DNA of 64,000 nt from an uncultured Oscillospiraceae bacterium (GCA_944385415.1 CALWXC010000001.1:165888-229887); one strand, 5' to 3'. Positions 1 to 8,762 are shown, numbered from the stretch's first letter. Numbers and translations are program-made. Notes: generated from the sequence alone by a model not told the origin.

Positions 1-1
1 A

Positions 2-61
2 TTCCGGATTCAGCACACGGAACACTGGAACCTGATACTCGATATTGCGGCGGTGGAGTAA
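2..61 (+). CDS. possible 3' end of an unidentified gene (cut by window edge)
   Basis: An open frame enters from the left edge and stops at a TAA at 59-61, giving about 19 residues ending ILDIAAVE. No family can be recognised from so short a piece. It is the only frame that looks plausibly coding before the repeats that begin near position 94. It could equally be chance, so this is a weak call. Confidence 0.25.
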   Translation, partial: FRIQHTEHWNLILDIAAVE

Positions 62-93
62 AAACCAGCGGCAAACAGGTAACCGTTTTGCAG

Positions 94-176
94 GGCGCGT
101 CAGGAATGCCGGCCCCTACGCTGGTGGTGGCCGTCGGTGCGGCGTGGCGGCAGGACACGCAGGTCCCGCCCTACGC
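94..176. repeat. GTAGG...CCTAC palindrome family, divergent copy 1
   Basis: The stretch holds the right half of one unit (GCGTCAGGAATGCCGGCCCC, then TAC) joined to a GGTCCCGCCCTACG unit. Both modules recur in the other intergenic regions (for example near 9140, 26391, 40464, 45216 and 52687). This copy is rearranged, so it lacks the clean 70-bp palindrome of the others. Confidence 0.6.
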
Positions 177-217
177 GTTCCAGGTTAGCAGCTTGTCCGT
201 GTGCGCGGCACACAGGA

Positions 218-247
218 AACCCCCCGGCGGGATTCCGCCGGGGGGTT
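218..247 (-). terminator. intrinsic terminator of the sugar ABC operon
   Basis: A perfect GC-rich inverted repeat (AACCCCCCGGCGG, 4-nt loop, CCGCCGGGGGGTT) lies 34 bp past the stop of the sugar-binding lipoprotein gene. It is followed on the minus strand by a short T run. The stem is strong but the T tract is short. Confidence 0.75.
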
Positions 248-280
248 GTTTCTGCTATGGGTTCAGGGTTTCGACTGCGA

Positions 281-1447
281 TTAGTCGTAAACCAGAGTCG
301 CCATATCGGGATCGTCGATGTTGGTGGCGTCGTACCACTTGGCACCGGTGTCCACGTCGGCAACTTCCTCACCGTTGGCAGCGGCAACCGCCAGAGCCAC
401 GGCCTGATAGCCGATCTGGACGGGGTCCTGGGTCACGGAGCCGATGAACCAGCCGTTGCGGACGGCGTTCTTCTGAGCGGAACCAGCGTCGAAGCCGGCA
501 ACGACCAGACCCTCGTACTTGCCGCCTTCACCCAGGTCGGAACCGTCGGAGGTAGCAGCCAGGAAGCCGGTCACAGCGCCTTCGTTGGAGCAGAAGATGG
601 CGGTGATGCCTTCCATGCCCAGCAGAGCGCTGGCAGAGGTCTGCAGGGAGGTAGCCTCAGTGGTGGCGGAAACTTCCACGCGGATGATGATAGCGGGGTT
701 CTCTACCTTCTTCTCCCAAGTGGTGTGGCCTTCGATGGAGACCTTGCCGGGCTGGTAAGTCTCGGCGATTTCAGCCATCTTGTTGACGAAGCCGGTGGTA
801 CGGCCGGTGACGGAAGCGGAGACAGCGTCCTGAGACAGGCAGCCGATGACAATGGGAGCGTCGGAAGTGGCGTTCTGCATGGCGGCAACGACGGTCTCAT
901 TCTCGCCGAACTTCTCAGCGGCGATGGCGGCGGCAGCCTCGTTGTCGGTGGCGGCGGTGGCCTTTACAGCGCCGGTGGTGTCGCCGGGAACGCCGGAGTC
1001 AAAGCCGATGACGGGGATGTTCTTCTCAGCGCACTCCGCCAGAATCTCGGTGACGGAGTCGGTGGACAGGGCGGCCAGAGCCATGGCCTTGGGGTTCTTG
1101 GCCAGCTCGGTCTTGACCATGTTGACCTGCTCGTCAATGTTGGTCTCGGAAGCGGGGCCGGCAAAGTAGATCTCAACGCTCAGCTCCTCGGCGGCCTGAT
1201 CAGCGCCCTGCTTGACAGCCTGCCAGTAGGCGTGCTGGAAGCCCTTAGCCATAACGGGGATGTACAGCTTCTCACCGCTGCCAGTATCCTCGGTGGAGGT
1301 GTCACCGGTATCGCCGGTATCGGTGGTGTCGGTGCTGGAGGTGTCACCCGTGCTGGGGGTGGTCGTGGTGTCGTTGGTCTTGCTGCCGCAAGCGACCATA
1401 CCGAAGGTCATTACCAGAGCAAGAAGCAATGCAGTCAGTTTCTTCAT
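281..1447 (-). CDS. sugar ABC transporter substrate-binding lipoprotein (RbsB-like)
   Basis: Periplasmic-binding-protein family 1 lipoprotein that would deliver a sugar to the adjacent permease and ATPase. The start at 1447 is chosen because AGGAGG lies 8 nt upstream and the product opens with a lipoprotein signal (MKKLTALLLALVM, lipobox Cys20). A longer frame to 1591 has no such support. Residues about 25-58 are a Ser/Thr/Asp/Gly-rich linker, then the two-lobed sugar-binding fold begins (VMAKGFQHAYWQAVKQGA; later VIGFDSGVPGD and VAGFDAGSAQ). The product is 388 aa, usual for the family once the linker is counted. It is last in the operon, separated from the permease gene by 240 bp of inverted repeats. 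Substrate is not determinable; a ribose/allose/galactose-type sugar is likely. Confidence 0.92.
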   Translation of the reverse strand: MKKLTALLLALVMTFGMVACGSKTNDTTTTPSTGDTSSTDTTDTGDTGDTSTEDTGSGEKLYIPVMAKGFQHAYWQAVKQGADQAAEELSVEIYFAGPASETNIDEQVNMVKTELAKNPKAMALAALSTDSVTEILAECAEKNIPVIGFDSGVPGDTTGAVKATAATDNEAAAAIAAEKFGENETVVAAMQNATSDAPIVIGCLSQDAVSASVTGRTTGFVNKMAEIAETYQPGKVSIEGHTTWEKKVENPAIIIRVEVSATTEATSLQTSASALLGMEGITAIFCSNEGAVTGFLAATSDGSDLGEGGKYEGLVVAGFDAGSAQKNAVRNGWFIGSVTQDPVQIGYQAVALAVAAANGEEVADVDTGAKWYDATNIDDPDMATLVYD

Positions 1448-1483
1448 TTTGGTTCCTCCTAAAAGTTTTAGATTTTTTATAAG

Positions 1484-1686
1484 CACACAGTGTGTGAGCC
1501 TATCGGATGGGATAAAACATACGGGACAGGGTACCGTATGATTCGCAGAAGCGGCGATGACAGAGCCGCGGGGGGTGTGTGCGGGGGACAAGCGTCCCCT
1601 GCACTAATTTCAATCAACCAAGAATTCATCTGTTTGCAGTTGAATTCTTGCCCCAGCTTGTTGAAACTGCGGTTTCGACAAGCTGG
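1484..1686. repeat. cluster of five inverted repeats between permease and binding-protein genes
   Basis: The 240-bp gap holds successive inverted repeats: 1653-1686 (CCAGCTTGTTGAAAC paired with GTTTCGACAAGCTGG), 1619-1650 (CAAGAATTCA / TGAATTCTTG), 1584-1599 (GGGGAC / GTCCCC), 1518-1540 (CATACGG / CCGTATG) and 1484-1496 (CACAC / GTGTG). None has a good T run. They may act as mRNA stabilisers or processing sites giving the binding protein its own mRNA level, or as operators for an internal promoter. I see no convincing -35/-10 pair. Confidence 0.7.
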
Positions 1687-1687
1687 C

Positions 1688-2683
1688 TTAGCCCTTCTTG
1701 ACCCGGTTGGCAGCCTTGGTACGCTGGATGTCCAGCAGCACGGCGCCGATGACGACAACGCCGGTGAAGAAGGTCTGCCAGTGGTTCTGGAGGCCGCAGG
1801 CGGAGAGGCCGTTCTTCAGGACGGACATGATGAACACGCCGATGATGGTGCCGACCATGGAGCCTGCACCGCCGCTCATGGAGGTGCCGCCGATGACGAC
1901 GCCGGCGATGGCGTTCAGCTCCTGGCCGTTGCCGGTGCCGGGGGTGATGGTGGTATAGGCGGCGGCGTAGAAGATACCAGCCATGCCGCAGAACGCGCCG
2001 CAGAGGGTGTAAATGCCGACCTTCCAGTTGTCGGTGTTGATGCCGGAGAGGCGGGCGGCTTCCTCATTGGAGCCGATGGCGTAGTTGTAACGGCCGAACT
2101 TGGTCTTGTGCAGGATCAGGGCTGCGATGATGAAGAAGGCGATGAGCCAGATGGCGCCGACCGGGAAGTTCTTGGCGCCGAACAGCTCGGAGCGGATGAA
2201 CACGGGCTTGAACCAGCCGCCCACAGGCTCGGTGGCGGTGGGCCAGGTCTGGGACTGAACGTTGGTGATGATGGAGCCGGCGCCCTGGGCCATCATCATG
2301 GTGCCGAGGGTGGCGATGAAGGGAGGCAGCTTCAGCTTGGCGATGAGGCCGCCGTTGAGGAGGCCGAACACGGTGCCGACGCCGACGGTAAGGATCAGCG
2401 ACGCCACCAGCGGCCAGTCGTGCTGCTTGAAGGTGTAGGCACCCAGCAGAGCCGAGGCCATCATGACGGTGCCGATGGACAGGTCGATGCCGCCGGCGAT
2501 GATGACGAAGGTGACGCCGAAGGCCATGAAGCCGATGTAGTAGCTGGACTCCAGAATGTTCTTCAGCGTGTCAAAGGTCAGAAAGTTGTTGCCGATGATG
2601 GAAAAGAAGATATACAGGATCACCAGGGCCGCCGGGGCCAGGAGTTTCTGCATATCCAGTTTTTTGGTTCCGAGTTTATTCAT
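1688..2683 (-). CDS. sugar ABC transporter permease (RbsC-like)
   Basis: Inner-membrane permease of the ribose/galactose-type importer family (BPD_transp_2), 331 aa. It has about 8-10 hydrophobic segments and the family motif IAGGIDLSIGTVMM near residue 60-75, plus a glycine-rich GGTSMSGGAGS segment near the C-terminus that corresponds to the ATPase-coupling region. The start at 2683 has a GGGGGGAAG site just upstream, and 19 bp separate it from the ATPase gene. A single permease gene implies a homodimeric channel. It pairs with the ATPase at 2703 and the lipoprotein at 281. Confidence 0.93.
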   Translation of the reverse strand: MNKLGTKKLDMQKLLAPAALVILYIFFSIIGNNFLTFDTLKNILESSYYIGFMAFGVTFVIIAGGIDLSIGTVMMASALLGAYTFKQHDWPLVASLILTVGVGTVFGLLNGGLIAKLKLPPFIATLGTMMMAQGAGSIITNVQSQTWPTATEPVGGWFKPVFIRSELFGAKNFPVGAIWLIAFFIIAALILHKTKFGRYNYAIGSNEEAARLSGINTDNWKVGIYTLCGAFCGMAGIFYAAAYTTITPGTGNGQELNAIAGVVIGGTSMSGGAGSMVGTIIGVFIMSVLKNGLSACGLQNHWQTFFTGVVVIGAVLLDIQRTKAANRVKKG

Positions 2684-2702
2684 TGTTTGCTTCCCCCCAT
2701 TG

Positions 2703-4193
2703 TTACCGCATGGTAGCGTAAGTCATGATTCGTTCCTGGGTGGCTTCGCTGATATCCAGCTCGCCGGTGAGACGGCCTTCGCACATGACCATGACGCGGT
2801 CGGACATACGCAGGACTTCCGGCAGCTCCGACGAGATCATGATAATGGACTTGCCTTCGGCGGCCAGCTGATTCATCAGCTTGTAGATCTCGCTCTTGGC
2901 GCCCACGTCGATGCCGCGGGTGGGCTCGTCGAAGATCAATACGTCGCAGTCCCGCAGCAGCCACTTGGCGATAACCACCTTCTGCTGGTTGCCGCCGGAC
3001 AGGGACCGGGCCAGCGTCTTGCCCGAAGGCGTCTTGGTGCGCAGCTTCTGGATGTACTCCTGGGTGACCTGGGCCACCTTGCCGTCCTGAACGAAGGGTC
3101 CGACGGTCAGAGAGTCGAGAGAGGCCATGGCCGTATTGTCGGCCACGCTGAGGCCCAGACACAGGCCGTAGCGCTTGCGGTCCTCGGACAGGTATCCGAT
3201 GCCGGCCTTGACGGCGTCTTTGGGACGGCGGATATGAACCTCTTTGCCGTTCACCAGGATCTGGCCGGAGGTCTTGGGGTCCGCGCCGGACAGGAGCCGC
3301 ATGGTTTCGGTACGGCCCGCGCCCATCAGACCCGCAAAGCCCAGGATCTCACCCTTGTGCAGCTGGAAGGATACGTCCTTGACCATGTCGGAACAGAGGT
3401 TCCGGGCTTCCAGCACCACGGGGGCGTCGGGGGCCACGTTGGAATGGCTCTTGGGCTCCTCGTAGATGACGCGGCCCACCATCATCTGCACGATCTGGTC
3501 CACGGTGGTCTCGGCGGTGTTCACCGTGTCCACATACTGGCCGTCGCGCATGACCGTGACCCGGTCGGTAATCTCCTTGAGCTCATCCATGCGGTGGGAG
3601 ATGTAGATAATGCCCACGCCTGTGGCCTTGAGCCGCCGGATAAAGGTGAAGAGGTCTTCGATCTCAGCGGTGGTCAGGGAGGCGGAAGGCTCATCCATGA
3701 TGAGGATTTTTGTGTTGTTGTAGGAAAGGGCCTTGGCGATTTCCACCATCTGCTGCTGGGCCACGGTGAGCCGCTTGACCACCGTGCGGGCGGTGATGTT
3801 CAGATGGAGGGATTGCAGGAGTTCGTCGGTCTTGCGGTTCTGCTCCTTCTTGTCCAGGAACAAACCCTTGGTGGACTCGCGGCCCACGAAGATGTTCTCC
3901 GCCACCGTCAGGTCCTGCATCAGGTTCAGCTCCTGGTGCACGATACTGATGCCCAGCTGCTGGGCGTGGCTGGGGGATTGAATCTCGGTGGGTTTGCCGT
4001 AGAGCTCGATGACGCCGTCATCCTTGGTGTAAATACCGGTGAGGATTTTCATCAGCGTCGATTTACCGGCGCCGTTCTCACCGATGAGGGCCAGGACCTC
4101 GCCGGCGTGCAGCTCCAACTGCGCGTTGTCCAATGCGTGGACGCCGGGGAAATACTTCTGAATCCCATGCATATTGAGCAAAATCTCAGACAT
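2703..4193 (-). CDS. sugar ABC transporter ATP-binding protein (RbsA/MglA-like, two NBDs)
   Basis: Cytoplasmic double ATPase powering the sugar importer, 496 aa, the usual length for RbsA/MglA. NBD1 carries Walker A GENGAGKST at residues 38-46 and Walker B ILIMDEPSASL near 160. NBD2 has the degenerate Walker A typical of this family (GLMGAGRTE), a good signature SLSGGNQQKVV near 396 and Walker B LIFDEPTRGID. The RBS AGGAGG lies about 11 nt upstream. It is first in a transporter operon with the permease and binding protein. A promoter and a GAAACGTTTC palindrome lie in the 196-bp gap upstream. Xylose, ribose or galactose type cannot be told from sequence. Confidence 0.94.
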   Translation of the reverse strand: MSEILLNMHGIQKYFPGVHALDNAQLELHAGEVLALIGENGAGKSTLMKILTGIYTKDDGVIELYGKPTEIQSPSHAQQLGISIVHQELNLMQDLTVAENIFVGRESTKGLFLDKKEQNRKTDELLQSLHLNITARTVVKRLTVAQQQMVEIAKALSYNNTKILIMDEPSASLTTAEIEDLFTFIRRLKATGVGIIYISHRMDELKEITDRVTVMRDGQYVDTVNTAETTVDQIVQMMVGRVIYEEPKSHSNVAPDAPVVLEARNLCSDMVKDVSFQLHKGEILGFAGLMGAGRTETMRLLSGADPKTSGQILVNGKEVHIRRPKDAVKAGIGYLSEDRKRYGLCLGLSVADNTAMASLDSLTVGPFVQDGKVAQVTQEYIQKLRTKTPSGKTLARSLSGGNQQKVVIAKWLLRDCDVLIFDEPTRGIDVGAKSEIYKLMNQLAAEGKSIIMISSELPEVLRMSDRVMVMCEGRLTGELDISEATQERIMTYATMR

Positions 4194-4235
4194 TCATCGA
4201 TCAGCCTCCTGTATGCTGTCTGCTCCGACCCGGAG

Positions 4236-4247
4236 CGAAACGTTTCG
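4236..4247. promoter_or_regulatory. LacI/CcpA-type palindrome (CGAAACGTTTCG)
   Basis: A perfect 12-bp palindrome lies between the sugar ATPase start (4193) and its proposed promoter (4304-4331), so downstream of the likely transcription start. The centre and flanks resemble LacI-family operators and cre sites for catabolite control. That would suit a sugar-uptake operon by a roadblock mechanism. No LacI-family regulator gene lies in the window. Confidence 0.5.
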
Positions 4248-4303
4248 ACAGTTTCCCATTAAAAAATCGAACCGTGCCGTGGGTCGTTCTTCTTTCTGAT
4301 TAC

Positions 4304-4331
4304 AGCATATCAGAATGACTGGAAAAACCAA
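4304..4331 (-). promoter_or_regulatory. probable promoter of sugar ABC operon
   Basis: Minus-strand TTGGTT (4326-4331) and TATGCT (4304-4309) are separated by 16 bp, in the only gap between the sensor operon and the transporter operon. The match to consensus is moderate. The upstream A/T-rich tract (4333-4370) would suit an UP-element or an activator site for the response regulator. Confidence 0.45.
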
Positions 4332-4389
4332 CTGAAAATCGTCCAGCAAAAGGTGAAAAAAATACACAGATTTCACAAGGGTGCCAGAA

Positions 4390-5349
4390 CTAGAACGGAA
4401 ATAACAATTTCTGATTGTCAGAATTGTACATATTGTCCTGTGTGATGGTGACACAGGGGATTTCGGTAAAGGCGGGCACCGACTGGCCCCGGACCACTCG
4501 CGCCGCCTGTTCCACGGCGGCATAGCCCATGTTGAAGGGCTGCTGGATGATGATGGACTGGATGACGCCCTGCTCCAGATATTGAATCTGCTGGCGGGAA
4601 TTGTCGCAGCCCACCACGGTGAGCTGTCCGCCCAGACCCTGCTCCGTCAACACCTGGGCCACGGCCAGATTGCACACCTCGTTGGCGCAGACAAAGCCCC
4701 GTAAATCCGGATACTCTTCCAGCAAATCCCGGGCGATGGCGGCGGCGTTGTCCCGGTTGTTTTCACAGTCGTAGACGCCCACCACCTCCACATCGGGACA
4801 CTCGGCCAGGGCGTCCAGCGCCCCCTCCACCCGCTGAATGCCCGAGGAGGAATAGGTACTGTGGGTCAGAACGGCCACGGGACCGCTGTCCAGATTTTCC
4901 AACAGCTGAGCCCCCAGGCTGCGGCCGATTTGATAGTTGTCGCTGGCCACAAAGGTGGTCCGGGCGTCGGTGTTCACATCGGAATCCATGGTGATGACGT
5001 CGATGCCGGCGGCCACGGCCTCCCGGGTGACATCCACCAGCCGGTCATAGTCCGATGCCACCAGTATGATGGCGTCGGGACGGGTGGCAATGACGTCTTC
5101 CATGACGGCAATCTGCTGGTCCACCGCCGATTCCGAATCGGAGCCGGTGACGGTGACCTCCACCCCCAGCTCCTCCACGGCGCTGTCCACGCCGTCGAGA
5201 ACTTCGCCCCAGAATTCCGCCGTCTCCACGGTGGTTTTCAGCACCAGGGCAATGCGGACCCGGTTCTCCTGGCCGCCGGTGAAACGGAAGGCCAGCAGAC
5301 CCGCCAGGGCGCAGAGGAGCAGACAGACGATGAGTTTACGATAGCGCAT
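4390..5349 (-). CDS. membrane-anchored sugar-binding protein of a three-component sensor
   Basis: Family 1 periplasmic binding protein, 319 aa, with the fold's recurring motifs (RIALVLKTTVETAEFW; ATRPDAIILVASDY; VITMDSDVNTD; VVGCDNSRQQ). The start at ATG 5349 lies 9 nt after GGAGG; a GTG two codons earlier is too close. The N-terminus (KLIVCLLLCALAGLLAF) is a hydrophobic anchor with no good lipobox or cleavage site, so it probably stays tethered. It overlaps the end of the histidine kinase gene by 14 bp and is transcribed with it, not with the ABC genes. I infer a sensing rather than an uptake role, as in the XylFII-LytS systems of clostridia. Confidence 0.85.
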   Translation of the reverse strand: MRYRKLIVCLLLCALAGLLAFRFTGGQENRVRIALVLKTTVETAEFWGEVLDGVDSAVEELGVEVTVTGSDSESAVDQQIAVMEDVIATRPDAIILVASDYDRLVDVTREAVAAGIDVITMDSDVNTDARTTFVASDNYQIGRSLGAQLLENLDSGPVAVLTHSTYSSSGIQRVEGALDALAECPDVEVVGVYDCENNRDNAAAIARDLLEEYPDLRGFVCANEVCNLAVAQVLTEQGLGGQLTVVGCDNSRQQIQYLEQGVIQSIIIQQPFNMGYAAVEQAARVVRGQSVPAFTEIPCVTITQDNMYNSDNQKLLFPF

Positions 5350-7096
5350 GGTCACGTTCCTCCGTTTCCTCCGTCAGCCGGGGCAGAATCAGCATGGCCG
5401 TGGTGCCCCGGTCCGGTTCGGAGAAGAATTTCAGGCCGAATTGGCTGCCGAAGTACATTTGCAGCCGTTCATGGACGTTGTACACGCCGATTTTCGACGA
5501 GCCTTCGTCGCTTTCCTTGGGTTCGAGAATGTGGGCCAGCTGGTCCGGTGTCATGCCCGAGCCGTCGTCCTCCACGGTGATAATCAATTGGTCCTCGTCC
5601 AGCATGGAGGTGACCCGGATGGAGCCGCCGTCCTCCTTGACCTTGATGCCGTGATAGATGGCGTTTTCCACCAGGGGCTGCAAAACCAGCTTGGGCAGAC
5701 GGCAGTCCAGGGTATCCGGCTCCACGTCCAGTTCATAGCGGAGCTTCTCCCGGTAGCGCATTTTCTGGATGGTCAGATAGCTTTCCACGTGGGAGACTTC
5801 CTCCCGCAGGGTGATAATGTCCTCCCCGCGGCCAATGGAGGTCCGCAGCAGCTGGGCCAATGCCTGAGTCATCTCCACCACTTCCTCATTGCGTCCGGCG
5901 TGGCTCATCCAGATGATGGAGTCCAGGGTATTATAGAGGAAATGGGGCTTGATTTGGGCTTGCAGCAGCGCCCATTCCGTCTCCCGCTTCTGCTCCTCCG
6001 TCCGTTTCTGTTCGGCCATCAAATCCTGAATGGTGCCGATCATATGGTTGAACGTGTCGCTGAGCTGGGTGACCTCGCTGCCGGAGCGAATATCGCTGCG
6101 AACGGTAAAGTCGCCGCCCTCCACCGACTGCATGATGGCAGTCAGCTTCCGCAGGGGGGTGGTGATGGCGCGGGAGATGAGAATAGACAGGACCAGGGCC
6201 GCCCCCACGGCTACGGCGTCGATGATGAGATATTGCCGGAACAGTTCCGATTGAGGCTCCTGAAGTTCTTCGGCGTAGGCCACGCCCACCACGGTCCAGC
6301 CCGTGGATTGGGAACGGTGGGAGAAGTAGAGCCGCTGACCCTTTTCGTCATCGATGGTCAGGGGCTGACTGTCCTCCCGGCCCACGGCCTCCATGTGCTC
6401 CTGCAACAGGCCCGCGTTGAGCAGTTTTTGCTTGGGATGCCACAGGATGGCGCCGCTGCTGTCCACCAGGAAGAGATAGCCCCGGTTGCCCAGGTCCACA
6501 CTGGCACAGATATCCGTAATAATGTCGTAGCGCAGGTCCACCAGCAGGACCCCCAGGAGATTGCCCTGGCTGTCGGTGATGGCCTGGGACAGGGAGATCA
6601 CCCAGGGGTATTGACCCTCCACCAGATTTTCCACCCGGGAGGTGGAGATGTGAACCTGATCGGGCTGGGCCACCGCCGTTTGGAACCATCCGGCGTTCTG
6701 ATAGGTGGCGTAGGGATTGAGCCGGTAGGATGGGTCATCAAAAAGCACCCGGCCGTCGGCGGCGGCCAGGGCAATGGCAAAAATCTCATCCCGGGTGGTG
6801 GCCGCATGGCTCAGAATGGCCGAAACGGCCTCCTGCTGGGACGAATCCCGCAGATAGGCCGTTACGGCGCTGTTGCGGACGATGAAATTGGACAGGTCCT
6901 TGAGATAGTCCACATACATGTCCATCTGGGAGTTGACCTGGGAGATCAGCTGGTTGGTGTAATCGGTGGCCACGCTTTGGAGCTGGCGGCGGTTGTTCTC
7001 ATAGGAGCGGGCGTTGATGACCAGCGTCACGGCCACAATCAGAATGGTAAAGGCGGTGACCATGGCCGTGGCGATGCTGTAGCGGCGGTGCTTCAT
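5336..7096 (-). CDS. sensor histidine kinase, YesM family
   Basis: Membrane kinase of 586 aa. Order: TM helix near residues 10-30; extracellular Cache-type domain about 35-280; second TM about 290-312; HAMP; His_kinase domain with the phospho-acceptor motif QIKPHFLYNTLDSI near 380; HATPase_c with the N box NAIYHGI and G box VEDDGSGM. This is the YesM/LytS class, typically sensing carbohydrates with an AraC-type partner. It overlaps the response regulator gene by 4 bp (ATGA) and the tethered binding-protein gene by 14 bp, so the three are translationally coupled. Confidence 0.95.
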   Translation of the reverse strand: MKHRRYSIATAMVTAFTILIVAVTLVINARSYENNRRQLQSVATDYTNQLISQVNSQMDMYVDYLKDLSNFIVRNSAVTAYLRDSSQQEAVSAILSHAATTRDEIFAIALAAADGRVLFDDPSYRLNPYATYQNAGWFQTAVAQPDQVHISTSRVENLVEGQYPWVISLSQAITDSQGNLLGVLLVDLRYDIITDICASVDLGNRGYLFLVDSSGAILWHPKQKLLNAGLLQEHMEAVGREDSQPLTIDDEKGQRLYFSHRSQSTGWTVVGVAYAEELQEPQSELFRQYLIIDAVAVGAALVLSILISRAITTPLRKLTAIMQSVEGGDFTVRSDIRSGSEVTQLSDTFNHMIGTIQDLMAEQKRTEEQKRETEWALLQAQIKPHFLYNTLDSIIWMSHAGRNEEVVEMTQALAQLLRTSIGRGEDIITLREEVSHVESYLTIQKMRYREKLRYELDVEPDTLDCRLPKLVLQPLVENAIYHGIKVKEDGGSIRVTSMLDEDQLIITVEDDGSGMTPDQLAHILEPKESDEGSSKIGVYNVHERLQMYFGSQFGLKFFSEPDRGTTAMLILPRLTEETEERDHALS

Positions 7097-8658
7097 CGTC
7101 CTTCCTCCCGGTATTCCTTGGGGGTCTTGCCCACGGTCCGCTTGAAGGCCACGGAGAAATAGTGGGGGTCCGTAAAGCCGATGCGGTCGGCAATCTCCTG
7201 GGTCCGGAGATTGGAGGTGGTCAGCAGCAGCTTGGCCTTTTCCATGCGGACCGCCGTCAGATATTCGGTGAAGGTCTGGCCTGTCTGGGCTTTAAAGGCC
7301 GAGGAAAAGTAGCTTTTGCTGACGTTGAGCAAGCTCAGCAGCTCCGTCAGGGAAAAGGCGCTGTCGTGGTAGTTCTGCTGAATCAATCCCATGGCCCGTT
7401 CCACACAGAGCCGGGCCGGGTCGTCGTCCTCGGAGGTCCGGGCCGAACGCAGCAGAAAAGCGGCCAGCTGGGATAATTCCTGCTGGGCCTGTTCCAGCGT
7501 CAGCCATTGGTCCATGGGTGACAGGAGGGGGGCGGCGCTGACGCCGTCGGCGGGAATCAGGTCTGTGAGAATGAAACGAAGCCGTTCCAGCAGGGGCAGA
7601 CAGCCGTCCCGATGGAGCTTGCGGCGGCGCAGTTCCTCAAACAGGGCCTGCATCCGGCGTTCCACCTCGTCGCTGTTGCCGTCGGCCAGGGCCTGGCGCA
7701 GGGGCTTGGTGGAGGGCAAGGGGTCCGCTTCTGTGACGGACCGTTCGGCGGCCCGGCAAAGATGGTCCACCAGCAGCCGCTGGGGCTGGGTGAAGGCGTA
7801 GCCCAGGGCGTGATGGGCCTCCCGGAAGGTCCGGTGGAGACTGCCGGGGCCAGTGCAGCAGGAGCCGATTCCGGCAGCGGCGGGGGCGCCGGTGAGACGG
7901 GACACGGCGTCGGAGAGCATGGCGGCGGCGTCGCGGCAGCGGCTGGTGACTTCCTCATCGGTGCGGCCGCCCACCAGCAGTACCGGGTAGACGTCCTCCA
8001 CGACGGCGGCGGTGCAGTGGGGGAACCGGGTGGCAACGGATTGGGCCGCGTCCTGGAGGTGTTGGGACTGGGTGGCGGCTTCCAGACGGCCCTGGGGCTG
8101 ACAGAAGACGGCGCCATAGACGGCGCAGCTCAGCTGTAAACCGGCTTCCTCGGCGCTGCGGCGCACCTGTTCCGCCGTGGGCTGGGTCCGCAGAATGGTG
8201 CGGAACAGGGCGCTTCGCAGGATGGTTTCGGCCTGATAGGCCCGGCTTTGCAGGGAGCGGAGACTGCTCCGCTGGCTGTTGCGGCTGTCCAGATCAGCGG
8301 AGAGCTTTTCCAGAATGGCGCAGAATTCCCGGGGCACGACCGGTTTCAGAATAAAATCATGGACCCGCAGTTTGATGGCCTGTTGGGCATAGGAAAATTC
8401 ACTGAATCCCGTGAGAATCACCACGAAAATGGACGGATAGTGCTCCTGGAGATGGCGGGCCAGCTCCAAACCGTCCACAAAGGGCATACAGATATCCGTG
8501 ACCACCACATCAGGCAGCACGGAGCCAATGCGTTCCAGGGCTTCGCGGCCGTTTTCGCAGGCGCAGGCCATGGTGAAGCCGTAGCGTTCCCAGTCGATAT
8601 TGTGAATCATGCTTTCGCGGACGATGGCTTCGTCCTCTACCAGCATCAGTTTGTACAT
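7093..8658 (-). CDS. response regulator with AraC-type DNA-binding domain, YesN family
   Basis: 521 aa. N-terminal receiver domain: acidic pocket E8/D9, phospho-acceptor D55 in VVVTDICMPFVDG, Lys near 104 in LKPVVP. A poorly conserved middle segment (about 130-400) is followed by two helix-turn-helix motifs of the AraC/XylS family (about 415-521; IADRIGFTDPHYFSVAFKR, then GKTPKEYRE). The likely target is the ABC operon that follows the sensor operon. A good promoter sits directly upstream (8693-8721). Confidence 0.94.
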   Translation of the reverse strand: MYKLMLVEDEAIVRESMIHNIDWERYGFTMACACENGREALERIGSVLPDVVVTDICMPFVDGLELARHLQEHYPSIFVVILTGFSEFSYAQQAIKLRVHDFILKPVVPREFCAILEKLSADLDSRNSQRSSLRSLQSRAYQAETILRSALFRTILRTQPTAEQVRRSAEEAGLQLSCAVYGAVFCQPQGRLEAATQSQHLQDAAQSVATRFPHCTAAVVEDVYPVLLVGGRTDEEVTSRCRDAAAMLSDAVSRLTGAPAAAGIGSCCTGPGSLHRTFREAHHALGYAFTQPQRLLVDHLCRAAERSVTEADPLPSTKPLRQALADGNSDEVERRMQALFEELRRRKLHRDGCLPLLERLRFILTDLIPADGVSAAPLLSPMDQWLTLEQAQQELSQLAAFLLRSARTSEDDDPARLCVERAMGLIQQNYHDSAFSLTELLSLLNVSKSYFSSAFKAQTGQTFTEYLTAVRMEKAKLLLTTSNLRTQEIADRIGFTDPHYFSVAFKRTVGKTPKEYREEGR

Positions 8659-8692
8659 AGACAGCCCGCCTCCTGTGGGTCAGATTGGTTCG

Positions 8693-8721
8693 ATTATACC
8701 GTATTGTGGGAAAAAATGCAA
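8693..8721 (-). promoter_or_regulatory. promoter of the sensor operon
   Basis: TTGCAT (8716-8721), a 17-bp spacer and TATAAT (8693-8698) read on the minus strand. Transcription would start 40-50 nt before the response regulator ATG. Close match to a sigma-A promoter. Confidence 0.75.
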
Positions 8722-8762
8722 AACTTATCGACAGGGCCTCCCGGCCCCACGCACAAAAAATT

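Noticed and set aside
137..1462. Long plus-strand open frame opposite the sugar-binding lipoprotein gene, and many similar ones (for example 30575-32206, 19582-21150, 40499-42865, 11263-13248)
   Set aside because: Glycine/histidine-rich translations with no family motifs, exactly opposite genes with clear motifs, RBS and promoters. They are antisense shadows of GC-rich codon use.
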